Notes: generated by a model not told the origin, from the sequence alone. 64,000 bases of DNA from Paraburkholderia polaris (GCF_012927345.1 NZ_JABBGJ010000024.1:62001-126000); one strand, 5' to 3'. Positions 50,993-60,380 are shown, counted from the stretch's first letter. A program made the numbers and translations.

Positions 50993-52657
50993 TTATCGCG
51001 CGATCGGCTTGTAACGCAGACGCTTCGGACGTGCAGCTTCTTCACCCAGACGTGCGCGCTTGTCCGCTTCGTATTCCTGGTAGTTGCCGTCGAAGAACGT
51101 GATTTGCGAATCGCCTTCGAACGCCAGGATGTGCGTCGCGATCCGGTCGAGGAACCAGCGATCGTGCGAGATCACCATGACGGAGCCGGCGAACTCGAGC
51201 AACGCGTCTTCCAGCGCGCGCAGCGTTTCGACGTCCAAGTCGTTCGACGGTTCGTCCAGCAGCAGCACGTTGCCGCCCGCGATCAGCGTCTTCGCCAGAT
51301 GCAGCCGGCCGCGCTCACCGCCCGACAGATTGCCGACGGTCTTTTGCTGATCGCCGCCCTTGAAGTTGAAGCGGCCGATGTACGCACGCGAAGGCGTTTC
51401 GTACTTGCCGACCGTCAGCACGTCCGCACCGCCGGAGATTTCTTCGAACACGGTCTTCGAGCCGTCGAGCGCGTCGCGGCTTTGATCCACGTACGCGAGC
51501 TTGACCGTCGGGCCTTGCACGATCTCGCCCGAATCCGGCTGTTCGCGGCCGGTCAGCATGCGGAACAGCGTCGACTTACCGGCGCCGTTCGGCCCGATGA
51601 TGCCGACGATTGCGCCCGCCGGAATCTTGAAGCTGACGTCGTCGAGCAACAGACGGTCGCCATATGACTTGCTGACGTTCTTGAACTCGATCACTTCGTT
51701 ACCCAGGCGGTCGCCGACCGGGATGAAGATTTCCGAAGTTTCGTTGCGCTTCTGGTAGTCCTGGCTGTTCAGCTCCTCGAAGCGGGCAATACGCGCCTTC
51801 GACTTCGCCTGACGGCCCTTCGGGTTCTGGCGCACCCACTCCAGTTCCTTCTTGATCGCCTTCTGACGCGCCGATTCCGACGATTCTTCCTGCTTCAGGC
51901 GCTCTTCCTTCTGGTCGAGCCAGCTGCTGTAGTTGCCCTTCCAGGGAATGCCGTGGCCGCGGTCGAGTTCGAGAATCCACTCAGCGGCGTTATCGAGGAA
52001 GTAACGATCGTGGGTGACGGCGACGACCGTGCCCGGGAAGCGCGTGAGGAACTGTTCGAGCCAGTCGACCGATTCCGCGTCCAGGTGGTTGGTCGGTTCG
52101 TCGAGCAGCAGCATGTCCGGCTTTTCGAGCAGCAGCTTGCAGAGTGCCACGCGGCGCTTTTCGCCACCCGACAGGTGTTCGATCTTCGCGTCCCATGCCG
52201 GCAGACGCAGCGCGTCGGCGGCGATTTCGATCTGCTGTTCGGCGCTGCCGTCGGTGGTGGCAAGAATCGCTTCGTACTTCGCCTGCTCGGCGGCGAGCGC
52301 GTCGAAGTCAGCGTCCGGCTCCGCGTAGGCGGCGTAGATCTCGTCGAGCTTCTTTTGCGCGCCGAAGACATCGCCGAGACCTTCCTCGACCGCTTCGCGC
52401 ACCGTCTTGTTCGGATCGAGCTGCGGTTCCTGCGGCAGATAGCCGATGTTCAGGTTCGGCATCGGCGTGGCTTCGCCTTCGATGTCCTTGTCCACACCGG
52501 CCATGATGCGGATCAGCGTCGACTTGCCCGAGCCGTTCAGGCCGAGCAGGCCGATCTTCGCGCCGGGGAAGAACGACAGCGAGATGTCTTTCAGGATTTG
52601 ACGCTTGGGCGGCACGATCTTGCCGACCCGGTTCATGGTGAAGACGTATTGGGCCAT
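50993..52657 (-). CDS. ettA: Energy-dependent translational throttle protein EttA (ABC-F)
   Basis: Cytoplasmic ABC-F ATPase that binds the ribosomal E site and gates elongation according to the ATP/ADP ratio. There are two ABC domains: Walker A GLNGSGKST and signature LSGGEKRR in the first, GPNGAGKST and LSGGERGR in the second. The interdomain linker has the charged ESSESARQKAIKKELEWVRQNPKGRQAKSKAR region (P-site tRNA interaction motif). Its length, 554 residues, equals the E. coli protein. Confidence 0.96.
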   Translation of the reverse strand: MAQYVFTMNRVGKIVPPKRQILKDISLSFFPGAKIGLLGLNGSGKSTLIRIMAGVDKDIEGEATPMPNLNIGYLPQEPQLDPNKTVREAVEEGLGDVFGAQKKLDEIYAAYAEPDADFDALAAEQAKYEAILATTDGSAEQQIEIAADALRLPAWDAKIEHLSGGEKRRVALCKLLLEKPDMLLLDEPTNHLDAESVDWLEQFLTRFPGTVVAVTHDRYFLDNAAEWILELDRGHGIPWKGNYSSWLDQKEERLKQEESSESARQKAIKKELEWVRQNPKGRQAKSKARIARFEELNSQDYQKRNETSEIFIPVGDRLGNEVIEFKNVSKSYGDRLLLDDVSFKIPAGAIVGIIGPNGAGKSTLFRMLTGREQPDSGEIVQGPTVKLAYVDQSRDALDGSKTVFEEISGGADVLTVGKYETPSRAYIGRFNFKGGDQQKTVGNLSGGERGRLHLAKTLIAGGNVLLLDEPSNDLDVETLRALEDALLEFAGSVMVISHDRWFLDRIATHILAFEGDSQITFFDGNYQEYEADKRARLGEEAARPKRLRYKPIAR

Positions 52658-52873
52658 TTGCTTGCAATAGACGTTGACGACGCCGGCCGCGTGGGGGCGG
52701 GCGGTCGTGGGTGGATGGGTAATCGGTGTTGTAGCCGGGCAGTGCGCCCGGCGCCGGCCGGCGCGGCTCGAGCACGGCGTCGAAGTTCGCGACGCCCCGC
52801 GCGCGGGCGGGTAGTTCAGGTGGCATTGTACTTCGGGGCGAGGGTGCGGCGGCAGAGGGCGTCCGTAGTGACG

Positions 52874-53962
52874 TCAGTTTGCGCGCCGTCCCGTCGACGC
52901 ATCGAAGAAATGCAGATGCTGCGCGGGCAGCGCGACTTGCAGCGCTTCGGCGGCTGCGGGGCGATGCGTATGCGGCAGGCGGACCGTCACGTCGTGCTTG
53001 CCCCAGCGTCCGTGTGCGAGGTTGTCCGCGCCGAGCAGTTCGCAGGAATCGACGGTCAAGGTGGCGTGAGACGCGTCCGCTTGACCCGGCGTCATGTGCT
53101 CCGGGCGAATGCCGAGCGTCCATTCGCGGCCCTTGGCGACTTCGCGGCCGATCGACGCCACGCCTGTCAGCGGCAGCTTCGGCCCGTTGCCTGCGACCTC
53201 GAACATAGAACCGTCGTCGGACACCCGCCCTTCCAGCAGATTCATCCCCGGCGAGCCGATGAAGCTCGCGACGAACACCGTCGCCGGCCGCTCGTAGACC
53301 TCGGTCGGCGCGCCGATCTGCTCGGCGTGGCCCTTGTTCATCACGATCACGCGCTGCGCCAAGGTCATCGCTTCGATCTGATCGTGCGTGACATAGAGGC
53401 TGGTTGTGGCAAGCCTTGCGTGCAGGCGCTGGATTTCGAGGCGCATTTGCACGCGCAGCCGTGCATCGAGATTCGACAGCGGTTCATCGAACAGAAACAC
53501 CGCCGGTTCACGCACGATCGCGCGGCCCATGGCGACGCGTTGCCGTTGGCCACCCGACAACTCGCGCGGCCGACGCATCAACAGCGGTTCAAGCTCGAGG
53601 ATCTGCGCCGCAGCCTGCACGCGCTTCGCAATCTGGGCACGATCGACACCCGCGATCTTCAGCGCATAGCCCATGTTCTCGGCGACGCTCATATGCGGAT
53701 ACAGCGCGTAGTTCTGGAACACCATCGCGATGTTGCGATCCTTCGGCTCCAATTCGTTGACCACCTTGCCGGCGATCGAGATCGTGCCTTCGGAGATGCG
53801 CTCGAGCCCGGCTACCATGCGCAGCAAGGTCGATTTGCCGCAACCGGACGGGCCGACCATCACGACGAACTCGCCGTCCGCGACGTCTACGTCGATACCG
53901 TGCAGCACGAACTGTTTGCCGTCGTAGGTCTTTTTAACGCCTTGCAGAGTCAGTGCAGCCAT
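52874..53962 (-). CDS. ugpC: sn-glycerol-3-phosphate ABC importer ATPase UgpC
   Basis: ATP-binding subunit of the UgpBAEC glycerol-3-phosphate importer, in the MalK/UgpC group. Walker A GPSGCGKST (residues 37-45), signature LSGGQRQR (135-142), Walker B FLFDEP (156-161) and a C-terminal TOBE-type regulatory domain (about 240-362) are present. In the order B-A-E-C on the minus strand it is last. An 88-base gap separates it from ugpE. Confidence 0.93.
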   Translation of the reverse strand: MAALTLQGVKKTYDGKQFVLHGIDVDVADGEFVVMVGPSGCGKSTLLRMVAGLERISEGTISIAGKVVNELEPKDRNIAMVFQNYALYPHMSVAENMGYALKIAGVDRAQIAKRVQAAAQILELEPLLMRRPRELSGGQRQRVAMGRAIVREPAVFLFDEPLSNLDARLRVQMRLEIQRLHARLATTSLYVTHDQIEAMTLAQRVIVMNKGHAEQIGAPTEVYERPATVFVASFIGSPGMNLLEGRVSDDGSMFEVAGNGPKLPLTGVASIGREVAKGREWTLGIRPEHMTPGQADASHATLTVDSCELLGADNLAHGRWGKHDVTVRLPHTHRPAAAEALQVALPAQHLHFFDASTGRRAN

Positions 53963-54050
53963 GCCGTTTTAACCTTTTCGTTGCTTGCCGCGTATAGCGC
54001 GGTGTTCCTGATTCCATGTCCAGCGCCGAAGCTCGCCCAAGCTGCGCGAG

Positions 54051-54896
54051 TTACTTCTCTGAGTCCACCAACCCGCGCACGAACCACCGCTGCATCGTCA
54101 GCACGACGGCGAGCGGCGGCAGCATCGCGAGCAGCGTCGCGGTCATCACCAGATGCCATTCGGTTGCGGTGTCGCCGGAAGCAATCATGCTTTTGATGCC
54201 GACCACGGCTGTCGTCAGCGATTGCTGGCTCGTAATCAGGATTGGCCACAGATACTGATTCCAGCCGTAAATGAACGTGATGACGAACAGCGCCGCCATG
54301 TTCGTCTTCGACAGCGGCAGCACCACGTCCCAGAAGAAACGCATCGCGCCGGCGCCGTCGATACGCGCCGCTTCCATCAATTCGTCCGGCAGCGTCATGA
54401 AGAACTGGCGGAACAGGAACGTCGCGGTGGCCGACGCGATCAGCGGCAACGTCAAACCGCTGTACGTATTGCTCAAATGCATCGACGACACGACCTGCAC
54501 GGTCGGGAAGATACGCACTTCGACCGGCAGCATCAGCGTGATGAAGATCAGCCAGAACGACAGATTGCGAAACGGAAAGCGGAAAAACACGATCGCGTAC
54601 GCGGAGATCATTGAGACGGCGATCTTGCCGACCGAAATCACCAGCGCCATCACGAGGCTGTTGAACAGCATGCGGCCGAACGGCGCCGCCGCATTGCCGC
54701 TGCCATGCGTCCAGACGGTCGTGATGTTCTCGAACAGATGGGTACTCGGCACCAGTGACAGCGGCACGCTGAACACCTGCTGCTCGCTCATCGTCGCCGC
54801 GCAAAACGCGACATACACCGGAAACACCACCAGCACGACGCCGAGAATCAGCACCGCGTGGCAGAAGAGGTCGAAACCGCGGCGGTTCTCGATCAT
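54051..54896 (-). CDS. ugpE: Glycerol-3-phosphate ABC importer permease UgpE
   Basis: Second permease of the Ugp importer, 281 residues with six helices. The family loop that contacts the ATPase reads EAARIDGAGAMRFFWDVVLPL, with the conserved Glu-Ala-Ala and Gly residues. The N-terminal FCHAVLILGVVLVVFPVYVAFCAATMSEQQV is closely similar to other UgpE proteins. It overlaps ugpA by four bases (ATGA). Confidence 0.94.
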   Translation of the reverse strand: MIENRRGFDLFCHAVLILGVVLVVFPVYVAFCAATMSEQQVFSVPLSLVPSTHLFENITTVWTHGSGNAAAPFGRMLFNSLVMALVISVGKIAVSMISAYAIVFFRFPFRNLSFWLIFITLMLPVEVRIFPTVQVVSSMHLSNTYSGLTLPLIASATATFLFRQFFMTLPDELMEAARIDGAGAMRFFWDVVLPLSKTNMAALFVITFIYGWNQYLWPILITSQQSLTTAVVGIKSMIASGDTATEWHLVMTATLLAMLPPLAVVLTMQRWFVRGLVDSEK

Positions 54897-55777
54897 GAGT
54901 ATTGAACCCTGCGTTCGATGAAGCGGAATTGCACGACCGTCAACGCGACGACGATCACCATCAGGATGACCGACTGCGCGCCCGAGCTGCCGATGTCCAA
55001 CCCCTGGAAGCCTTCGGCGAAGATCTTGTAGATCAGCGTGCGGGTGGATTGCGCCGGGCCGCCGCCGGTGGCGGCGTCAATCACCGGGAAGGTGTCGAAG
55101 AACGCGTAGGTAATATTGATCACCAGCAGGAAGAAGCTGGTCGGCGAGAGCAGCGGCAGGGCGATGCCGAAGAAGCGCCGCACCGGACCGGCGCCGTCGA
55201 TGGCCGCCGCTTCGATCAGCGAACGCGGAATCGCCTGCAAGCCGGCATAGAAGAACAGAAAGTTATAGCTGACCTGTTTCCATACGGAAGCCAGCACGAC
55301 CAGAAACATCGCCTGGCCCGCATTCAAAGCGTGATTCCACACGATGCCGTACTTCGCGAGCGCATAGGTAATGAGGCCGATGCTCGGGTTGAACAGGAAC
55401 GACCACAACACGGCGGCGATCGCGGGCGCGACCGCGTACGGCCAGATCAGTAGTGTTTGATAGGTCCTGGCACCGCGTGTGACGCGATCCGCGCAGACTG
55501 CCAGCAAGAGCGAAATCATCAATCCACACACGGTGACGAGCGCGCAAAAAATCAACGTCGTATTGAACGACGACAGATAAAGCGGATCGGCGAATAACTG
55601 CTTGAAGTTGGCCAGTCCGACAAACTCGCTCGACGTGCCGAACGCGTCCTGGCTTTGCGTGGATTGCCACAGCGCTTCACCCGCCGGCCACAGAAAGAAC
55701 AGCAGCGTGATCGCGAGTTGCGGCGCAACCAGCAGGTAGGGCAGGACGCTGGTGCCGAAGCTAGAGCGCTTTTCCAT
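54893..55777 (-). CDS. ugpA: Glycerol-3-phosphate ABC importer permease UgpA
   Basis: First permease of the Ugp importer, 294 residues. The ATPase-contact loop is EAAAIDGAGPVRRFFGIALPLL, and the N-terminal LPYLLVAPQLAITLLFFLWPAGEALWQS is family-typical. The segment FAEGFQGLDIGSSGAQSVILM matches UgpA relatives near the last helix. The start lies 75 bases after the ugpB stop. Confidence 0.94.
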   Translation of the reverse strand: MEKRSSFGTSVLPYLLVAPQLAITLLFFLWPAGEALWQSTQSQDAFGTSSEFVGLANFKQLFADPLYLSSFNTTLIFCALVTVCGLMISLLLAVCADRVTRGARTYQTLLIWPYAVAPAIAAVLWSFLFNPSIGLITYALAKYGIVWNHALNAGQAMFLVVLASVWKQVSYNFLFFYAGLQAIPRSLIEAAAIDGAGPVRRFFGIALPLLSPTSFFLLVINITYAFFDTFPVIDAATGGGPAQSTRTLIYKIFAEGFQGLDIGSSGAQSVILMVIVVALTVVQFRFIERRVQYS

Positions 55778-55852
55778 CGAGAATTCCCAAGGTTCTACTG
55801 CAACGTCGGGTTTCGGGGCGAGCGCACCGAAACCCTGGCGGCGAGTACTTTC

Positions 55853-57178
55853 TTAGTTACCGGCTTTCTCGAAGCGGCGCAGCAGCTCGTCACCTCGCGA
55901 CACGGATGAATCAAGCGCCTGTTGCGGCGTCTTCTTTCCTGCCCAGACCTGTTCGAGTTCTTCGTCGATGACGGTGCGGATCTGCGGCATGTTGCCAAGA
56001 CGTAAGCCCTTCGTGTACGGCAGCGGCGGCTTGTTGAGCATCTGCTTGATCGCCGTGTCGCTGCCCGGATTCTTCTCGTAGAAACCTTGCTGCTGCGTCA
56101 GTTGATACGCGGCGGTTGTGACCGGCAGATAGCCGGTGTCCTGATGCCACTTCGCAGCAACAGGCGCCGACGATAGATACGCGAGGAACTTCGCCACGCC
56201 CTTGTAGACGGCCGGGTCTTTGCCCGAGAGCACCCACAGGCTGGCGCCGCCGATGATCGCGTTCTGCGGCGCACCCTTCACGCTTGCGTCGTACGGCATC
56301 ATGCCGGTGCCGAAGTTGAACTTGGCGTACTTCTTGATCGTGGCAAGCGAGCCGGACGAGTTCGTGATGATCCCGCAGTCGCCACTATAGAACTTCGACA
56401 CCGGTTCGTCCTTGCGGCCAACGTATGTAAAGGTGCCATCCTTCTGCATGTTCTGCAGGAACTGGATGTGCGCGACCTGCAGCGGCTTGTTGAATTCGAG
56501 CTGCGCGTCGAGGCCGTCGAAGCCGTTGTTTTTCGACGCGAACGGTGCGCCGTGCCAGGCGCTGTAATTCTCCAGTTGAATCCAGCTTTGCCAGCCCGAC
56601 GAATAGCCGCACGCCATGCCCGACGCCTTCAGCTTCTGCGCGTCAACCTGCAATTCGGCCCAGGTTTTCGGCGGCTGATTCGGATCGAGCCCGGCTTTCT
56701 TGAACGCGTCCTTGTTGTAGTACAGCACCGGCGTCGAACTGTTGAACGGCATCGAGATCAGCTCGCCGGTTTTGGCGTCGCTGTAATAGCTTGCGATGGT
56801 CGGCACGAAGGCCTTTTCGTCGAGCGGCACACCGGCTTGCTTGAACACTTCCGAGACCGGGATCACGGCTTTTTTCGCCTGCATCATCGTGGCGGTGCCG
56901 ACTTCGTAGACCTGCAGAATGGCCGGCGCGTTGCCGCTGCGATAAGCGGCGATGCCGGCGGCGAGGGTCTGGTCGTAGGTGCCTTTGAACACCGGCACGA
57001 TCTTGTAGTCGCTTTGCGACGAGTTGAACGCGTTGGCAATGTCGTTCAGACGCTCGCCGAGGGCGGCCTCCATGCCGTGCCAGAACTGGATTTCAGTGGC
57101 GGCGTGGGCGCCCTGGCTGATGCCGAAGCTCAACACGGCGGCAACGGAAAGCGAACGGAATAGCGGCTTGCAATTCAT
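55853..57178 (-). CDS. ugpB: Glycerol-3-phosphate-binding periplasmic protein UgpB
   Basis: Periplasmic solute-binding protein for sn-glycerol-3-phosphate and glycerophosphodiesters. The ATG at 57178 follows ACAGGAGAC and gives 441 residues with a signal peptide cleaved after ...QGAHA. It is strongly similar to E. coli UgpB throughout, for example in GIAAYRSGNAPAILQVYEVG, MPFNSSTPVLYYNKDAFKK and TKGLRLGNMPQIRTVIDEEL. First gene of ugpBAEC. Confidence 0.96.
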   Translation of the reverse strand: MNCKPLFRSLSVAAVLSFGISQGAHAATEIQFWHGMEAALGERLNDIANAFNSSQSDYKIVPVFKGTYDQTLAAGIAAYRSGNAPAILQVYEVGTATMMQAKKAVIPVSEVFKQAGVPLDEKAFVPTIASYYSDAKTGELISMPFNSSTPVLYYNKDAFKKAGLDPNQPPKTWAELQVDAQKLKASGMACGYSSGWQSWIQLENYSAWHGAPFASKNNGFDGLDAQLEFNKPLQVAHIQFLQNMQKDGTFTYVGRKDEPVSKFYSGDCGIITNSSGSLATIKKYAKFNFGTGMMPYDASVKGAPQNAIIGGASLWVLSGKDPAVYKGVAKFLAYLSSAPVAAKWHQDTGYLPVTTAAYQLTQQQGFYEKNPGSDTAIKQMLNKPPLPYTKGLRLGNMPQIRTVIDEELEQVWAGKKTPQQALDSSVSRGDELLRRFEKAGN

Positions 57179-57506
57179 CGATTTGTCTCCTGTGTCATGC
57201 AACATGGTTGCTGACGGAACGGGCGCGAATGCGAATCGCGCGATTCTAGTTGTGTTCGATGACAGTCCGGCGTCGGTTACCGGGCGGCGGCCCGCTTTTG
57301 ACAGGTGCCGAATGCCGCAATTTAACATCGGCTGTCACGAAACGGAAACAATGCCCGTCCGAAGTCGCGGGGTTGCGCGAGATCAAGGCTGAACGTAGGC
57401 CGCCGAACGCGGCTGCACTTGCACTGGCATGATGGACAGCGAGGTGGGGGCGTGCTTTGCGCGATCATGCACGTTTGATCAGAGTGCTTATTAATCAGGA
57501 TTCCCG
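57179..57506. other. Divergent control region between ugpB and the GDPD-like gene
   Basis: About 330 bases without a gene. It contains three scattered PhoB-like half sites: CTGTCAT (minus, 57265-57259), CTGTCAA (minus, 57304-57298) and CTGTCAC (plus, 57332-57338). The last is followed after four bases by a weak second half (CGGAAAC). The 11-base repeat expected of a full Pho box is therefore only partial. Phosphate control would fit the ugp genes but is unproven. Confidence 0.4.
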
Positions 57507-58484
57507 ATGCTGAGTTCAGTGCGATTGGCGGTCTGCGGTTCGATAGCGGGTCTCATGCTGGCAGGGTGCGCGCTGACGACTGAGACCGCGGACGCCAGAG
57601 TGCCGCCGGTGACATCGTTGCCGAAGATCATCGCGCATCGAGGCGGGACAGGCGACGCGCCGGAGAACACGCTCGAGGCGATTCGCCAGTCGATTGCGCA
57701 TCATGCCGACGCGATGTGGCTGACCGTGCAGTTGAGCAAGGACGGCGTGCCCGTTCTGTACCGGCCGGCCGACCTGTCGGCGTTGACCAATGCCAAAGGT
57801 CCGGTGTCTGACCTGACGGCCGCGGAGTTGGCACGCGTGAACGCCGGCTGGAGTTTCCGGAGCGGCGATATCTATCCCTATCGCGAACATCCGATCGGTA
57901 TTCCGACGCTGCGCGAAGCGTTGCGCACCATTCCGCTGGCCACGCCGATCATCCTGGATATGAAAGCGTTGCCGGCTGCGCCCCAGGCTCAGGCGGTAGC
58001 GCAAGTGCTCAATGAAGAGAGCGCGTGGTCGCGCGTGACGATCTATTCGACCGAGGCTGACTATCAGCAGAGCTTCGCTGCCTATTCGCAGGCGAAGCTA
58101 TTCGAGTCGCGCGACGCGACCCGTGGGCGGCTCGTGCGCGTGCTGCTCAACCAGGGCTGCGTGGACGCGCCGGCTGAACACACCGCTGCGGCGTTCGAGT
58201 TGCACCGGAAGATGACCGTGGTGGAGAAATTTACGCTGGGCGAAGGCCGCTCCGAGGTTCAGGCAACGCTGTGGACGCCCACGACGGTCGCCTGCTTCCG
58301 GCAGAAGCCGGATGTGCGGATCGTCGCAATTGCGGTGAACAATGCGGATGATTATCGGACGGCGGCGTGTCTGGGGATCGATGCAGTGCTGGCGGATTCG
58401 CCGCAAAAGATGGCCGTGATCAAGGCAAGTATGGCTATGCCGCTGCGATGTGAGGCGCAGCACGGCACGCAGGGCGGCCAATAA
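57507..58484 (+). CDS. GDPD-fold lipoprotein, probably catalytically inactive
   Basis: A 325-residue lipoprotein (lipobox LAGC, Cys21) with a glycerophosphodiester phosphodiesterase fold. His44 (IAHRGG) and Glu53 (APENTLEAI) of the first active-site strand are kept. But in the segment ADAMWLTVQLSKDG the metal ligands Glu and Asp of active enzymes are Trp71 and Thr73, and in VPVLYRPADL the second catalytic His and following Asp are Arg86 and Pro87; the later metal Glu appears as Asp151. This pattern is compared with E. coli UgpQ from memory. It is divergent from ugpBAEC. It may bind glycerophosphodiesters without cleaving them. Confidence 0.85.
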   Translation: MLSSVRLAVCGSIAGLMLAGCALTTETADARVPPVTSLPKIIAHRGGTGDAPENTLEAIRQSIAHHADAMWLTVQLSKDGVPVLYRPADLSALTNAKGPVSDLTAAELARVNAGWSFRSGDIYPYREHPIGIPTLREALRTIPLATPIILDMKALPAAPQAQAVAQVLNEESAWSRVTIYSTEADYQQSFAAYSQAKLFESRDATRGRLVRVLLNQGCVDAPAEHTAAAFELHRKMTVVEKFTLGEGRSEVQATLWTPTTVACFRQKPDVRIVAIAVNNADDYRTAACLGIDAVLADSPQKMAVIKASMAMPLRCEAQHGTQGGQ

Positions 58485-58509
58485 AAAGGCCCGCATTTCG
58501 CGGGCCTTT
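58485..58509 (+). terminator. Rho-independent terminator
   Basis: AAAGGCCCGC / GCGGGCCTTT with loop ATTTC starts right after the GDPD-like stop codon. The T-run is short, but the A-run on the other side also allows use by the convergent ychF gene. Confidence 0.85.
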
Positions 58510-58565
58510 CGAGTACGGCGGCGCTCAGCGTTTCGCTGGTGGCCGCTCCGAGCAGAGACTGAACG

Positions 58566-59660
58566 TCAAACGTTGAACAGGAAGTTCATCACGTCGCCGT
58601 CGTGCACGACGTATTCCTTGCCTTCCGCGCGCATCTTGCCGGCTTCCTTTGCACCTTGTTCACCCTTGTAGGTGATGAAGTCGTTGAAGGCGATCGTCTG
58701 CGCGCGAATGAAGCCACGCTCGAAGTCGGTGTGGATCGCGCCCGCTGCCTGCGGCGCGGTATCGCCAACGTGGATCGTCCACGCGCGCACTTCCTTCACG
58801 CCGGCCGTGAAGTAGGTTTGCAGGCCCAGCAACTTGAAACCCGCACGAATCACGCGGTTCAGGCCCGGCTCCTCCATGCCCATGTCGGCGAGGAACACTT
58901 CCATGTCCGCTTCTTCGAGATCGGCGATTTCCGCTTCGATCGCTGCGCACACCGCGACGACCGGTGCGCCTTCGGCTGCCGCGAACTTTGTGACTGCGTC
59001 GAGGTGCGGGTTGTTGTGGAAACCGTCGTCCTTCACATTGGCGACGTACATGGTCGGCTTTGCGGTGATCAGGCAGAACGGCTTGAGCGTGGCCTTTTCT
59101 TCATCCGACAAATCGAGCGCGCGGACCGGCTTGGCCTGGTCGAGTTGCGCGCGGACCTTTTCCAGTACCGCGGCGTTCTTGATGGCTTCCTTGTCGTTAC
59201 CCGACTTGGCGGCCTTCGAATAGCGCGACAGCGCCTTTTCGACGGTCGCGAGGTCGGCCAGCGCCAGTTCGGTGTTGATCACTTCGATATCCGACAGCGG
59301 ATCGACCTTGTTCGCGACGTGGATCACATTCTCGTCTTCGAAGCAGCGCACCACGTGCGTGATCGCATCGGTTTCGCGGATGTTCGCGAGGAACTGGTTG
59401 CCCAGACCCTCGCCCTTGCTCGCACCGGCCACGAGGCCGGCGATGTCGACGAATTCCACCACGGCCGGGAGGATGCGCTCCGGCTTGACGATTTCGGCGA
59501 GAGCCTTCAGACGCGCATCCGGCACTTCGACGATGCCGACGTTCGGCTCGATCGTGCAGAACGGGTAGTTTTCGGCGGCAATGCCCGCCTTGGTCAGCGC
59601 ATTAAACAGAGTGGACTTGCCGACGTTAGGCAGGCCGACGATGCCGCATTTGAGGCTCAT
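58566..59660 (-). CDS. ychF: Redox-regulated ATPase YchF (Obg-like)
   Basis: Obg-related P-loop protein that prefers ATP and associates with ribosomes and proteasome-like complexes. The P-loop GLPNVGKSTLFNAL (about 8-21), switch region with FVDIAGLVAGASKGEGLGNQFL, the coiled-coil insert (about 125-175) and the C-terminal TGS domain (about 280-364, ending DGDVMNFLFNV) are in order. At 364 residues it matches the E. coli length of 363. Confidence 0.97.
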   Translation of the reverse strand: MSLKCGIVGLPNVGKSTLFNALTKAGIAAENYPFCTIEPNVGIVEVPDARLKALAEIVKPERILPAVVEFVDIAGLVAGASKGEGLGNQFLANIRETDAITHVVRCFEDENVIHVANKVDPLSDIEVINTELALADLATVEKALSRYSKAAKSGNDKEAIKNAAVLEKVRAQLDQAKPVRALDLSDEEKATLKPFCLITAKPTMYVANVKDDGFHNNPHLDAVTKFAAAEGAPVVAVCAAIEAEIADLEEADMEVFLADMGMEEPGLNRVIRAGFKLLGLQTYFTAGVKEVRAWTIHVGDTAPQAAGAIHTDFERGFIRAQTIAFNDFITYKGEQGAKEAGKMRAEGKEYVVHDGDVMNFLFNV

Positions 59661-59884
59661 GGAAATCCTTCAGTGAATCAGTAAGTTGCGTGATGCGCTC
59701 GACGCTGTGTGCAGGATTCGAAAAGCCTTCGCGTTTGGCGTGGCGGAGGAAGCGCAGCGGAGCGGGACAAGACACCAGATCGGGGCGTTGCCTCGGCGAT
59801 TCTGGGCGAGTTTTGTCACGGAAAGCGCAATTGTAACCCGTTCGGGTAAGGTTCCTGGGACGGGCGCGGGAAAGCGTGCTAGCG

Positions 59885-59913
59885 GTAATATTTTGTCGGA
59901 ACATTGTAATATT
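59885..59913. repeat. GTAATATT direct repeat, 21-base period
   Basis: Two identical octamers at 59885-59892 and 59906-59913, two helical turns apart, 40-68 bases before the next gene. It may be a tandem regulator site. Confidence 0.5.
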
Positions 59914-59952
59914 CGGATCCAGGGCCGCTAGAGCCCTTTCCGAGGATGCACG

Positions 59953-60315
59953 ATGACAATAAAACAATTGGCAAGATGGGGATTGGTCGCCGCGCTGATT
60001 GGCGCCGGTGTGGTTGCCTGGCTATCGCCGAACTACGAAGAGGCCCAGGCGGCAACCGATCGTCAGACGGTGGACTGCATGGTGAAACAGCTCTCGCAGG
60101 ACGATAAGCGCAGCATTGCGCAGTTCGCCGATATCAATGATTTCAACTCGCTGTGGCGCGTGTACGACCGGGTTTTCCCAGACTGCACCGTAAGGGGGGA
60201 TCAGCGCGACCGTAAGAGCGAACTGGTGACGAGCGCCTGGAGAGTCCTTTCAACAGACCGTGAATTCATGCGTTTGCGTGAAGCCAATGCGGGCCACGCC
60301 GCGCTTGGACACTAG
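59953..60315 (+). CDS. Hypothetical membrane-anchored or secreted protein
   Basis: I do not recognise this 120-residue protein. A hydrophobic N-terminal segment (about residues 9-25, WGLVAALIGAGVVAWL) could be a signal anchor or an uncleaved signal peptide. The rest is polar, helical and has two cysteines (Cys42 and Cys78), which could form a disulfide in the periplasm. Its reading frame has normal codon use for the region. The ribosome site is GAGGATGC before the ATG. Confidence 0.68.
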   Translation: MTIKQLARWGLVAALIGAGVVAWLSPNYEEAQAATDRQTVDCMVKQLSQDDKRSIAQFADINDFNSLWRVYDRVFPDCTVRGDQRDRKSELVTSAWRVLSTDREFMRLREANAGHAALGH

Positions 60316-60368
60316 GTTTCAGGCCGAAACGCCGCACGCCTCGATCCGTCCCCCGCACCCCCCGCAGC

Positions 60369-60374
60369 TATAAT
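60369..60374 (+). promoter_or_regulatory. TATAAT six bases before an ATG (possible leaderless start)
   Basis: A perfect -10 hexamer ends at 60374 and the hydroxylase ATG begins at 60381, so the expected transcription start coincides with the A of the ATG. No good -35 is seen. Confidence 0.4.
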
Positions 60375-60380
60375 GCGCGG

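Noticed and set aside
51953..54196. Long open frame (747 codons) on the plus strand across ettA and ugpC
   Set aside because: It crosses two clear minus-strand genes and has shadow-like composition.
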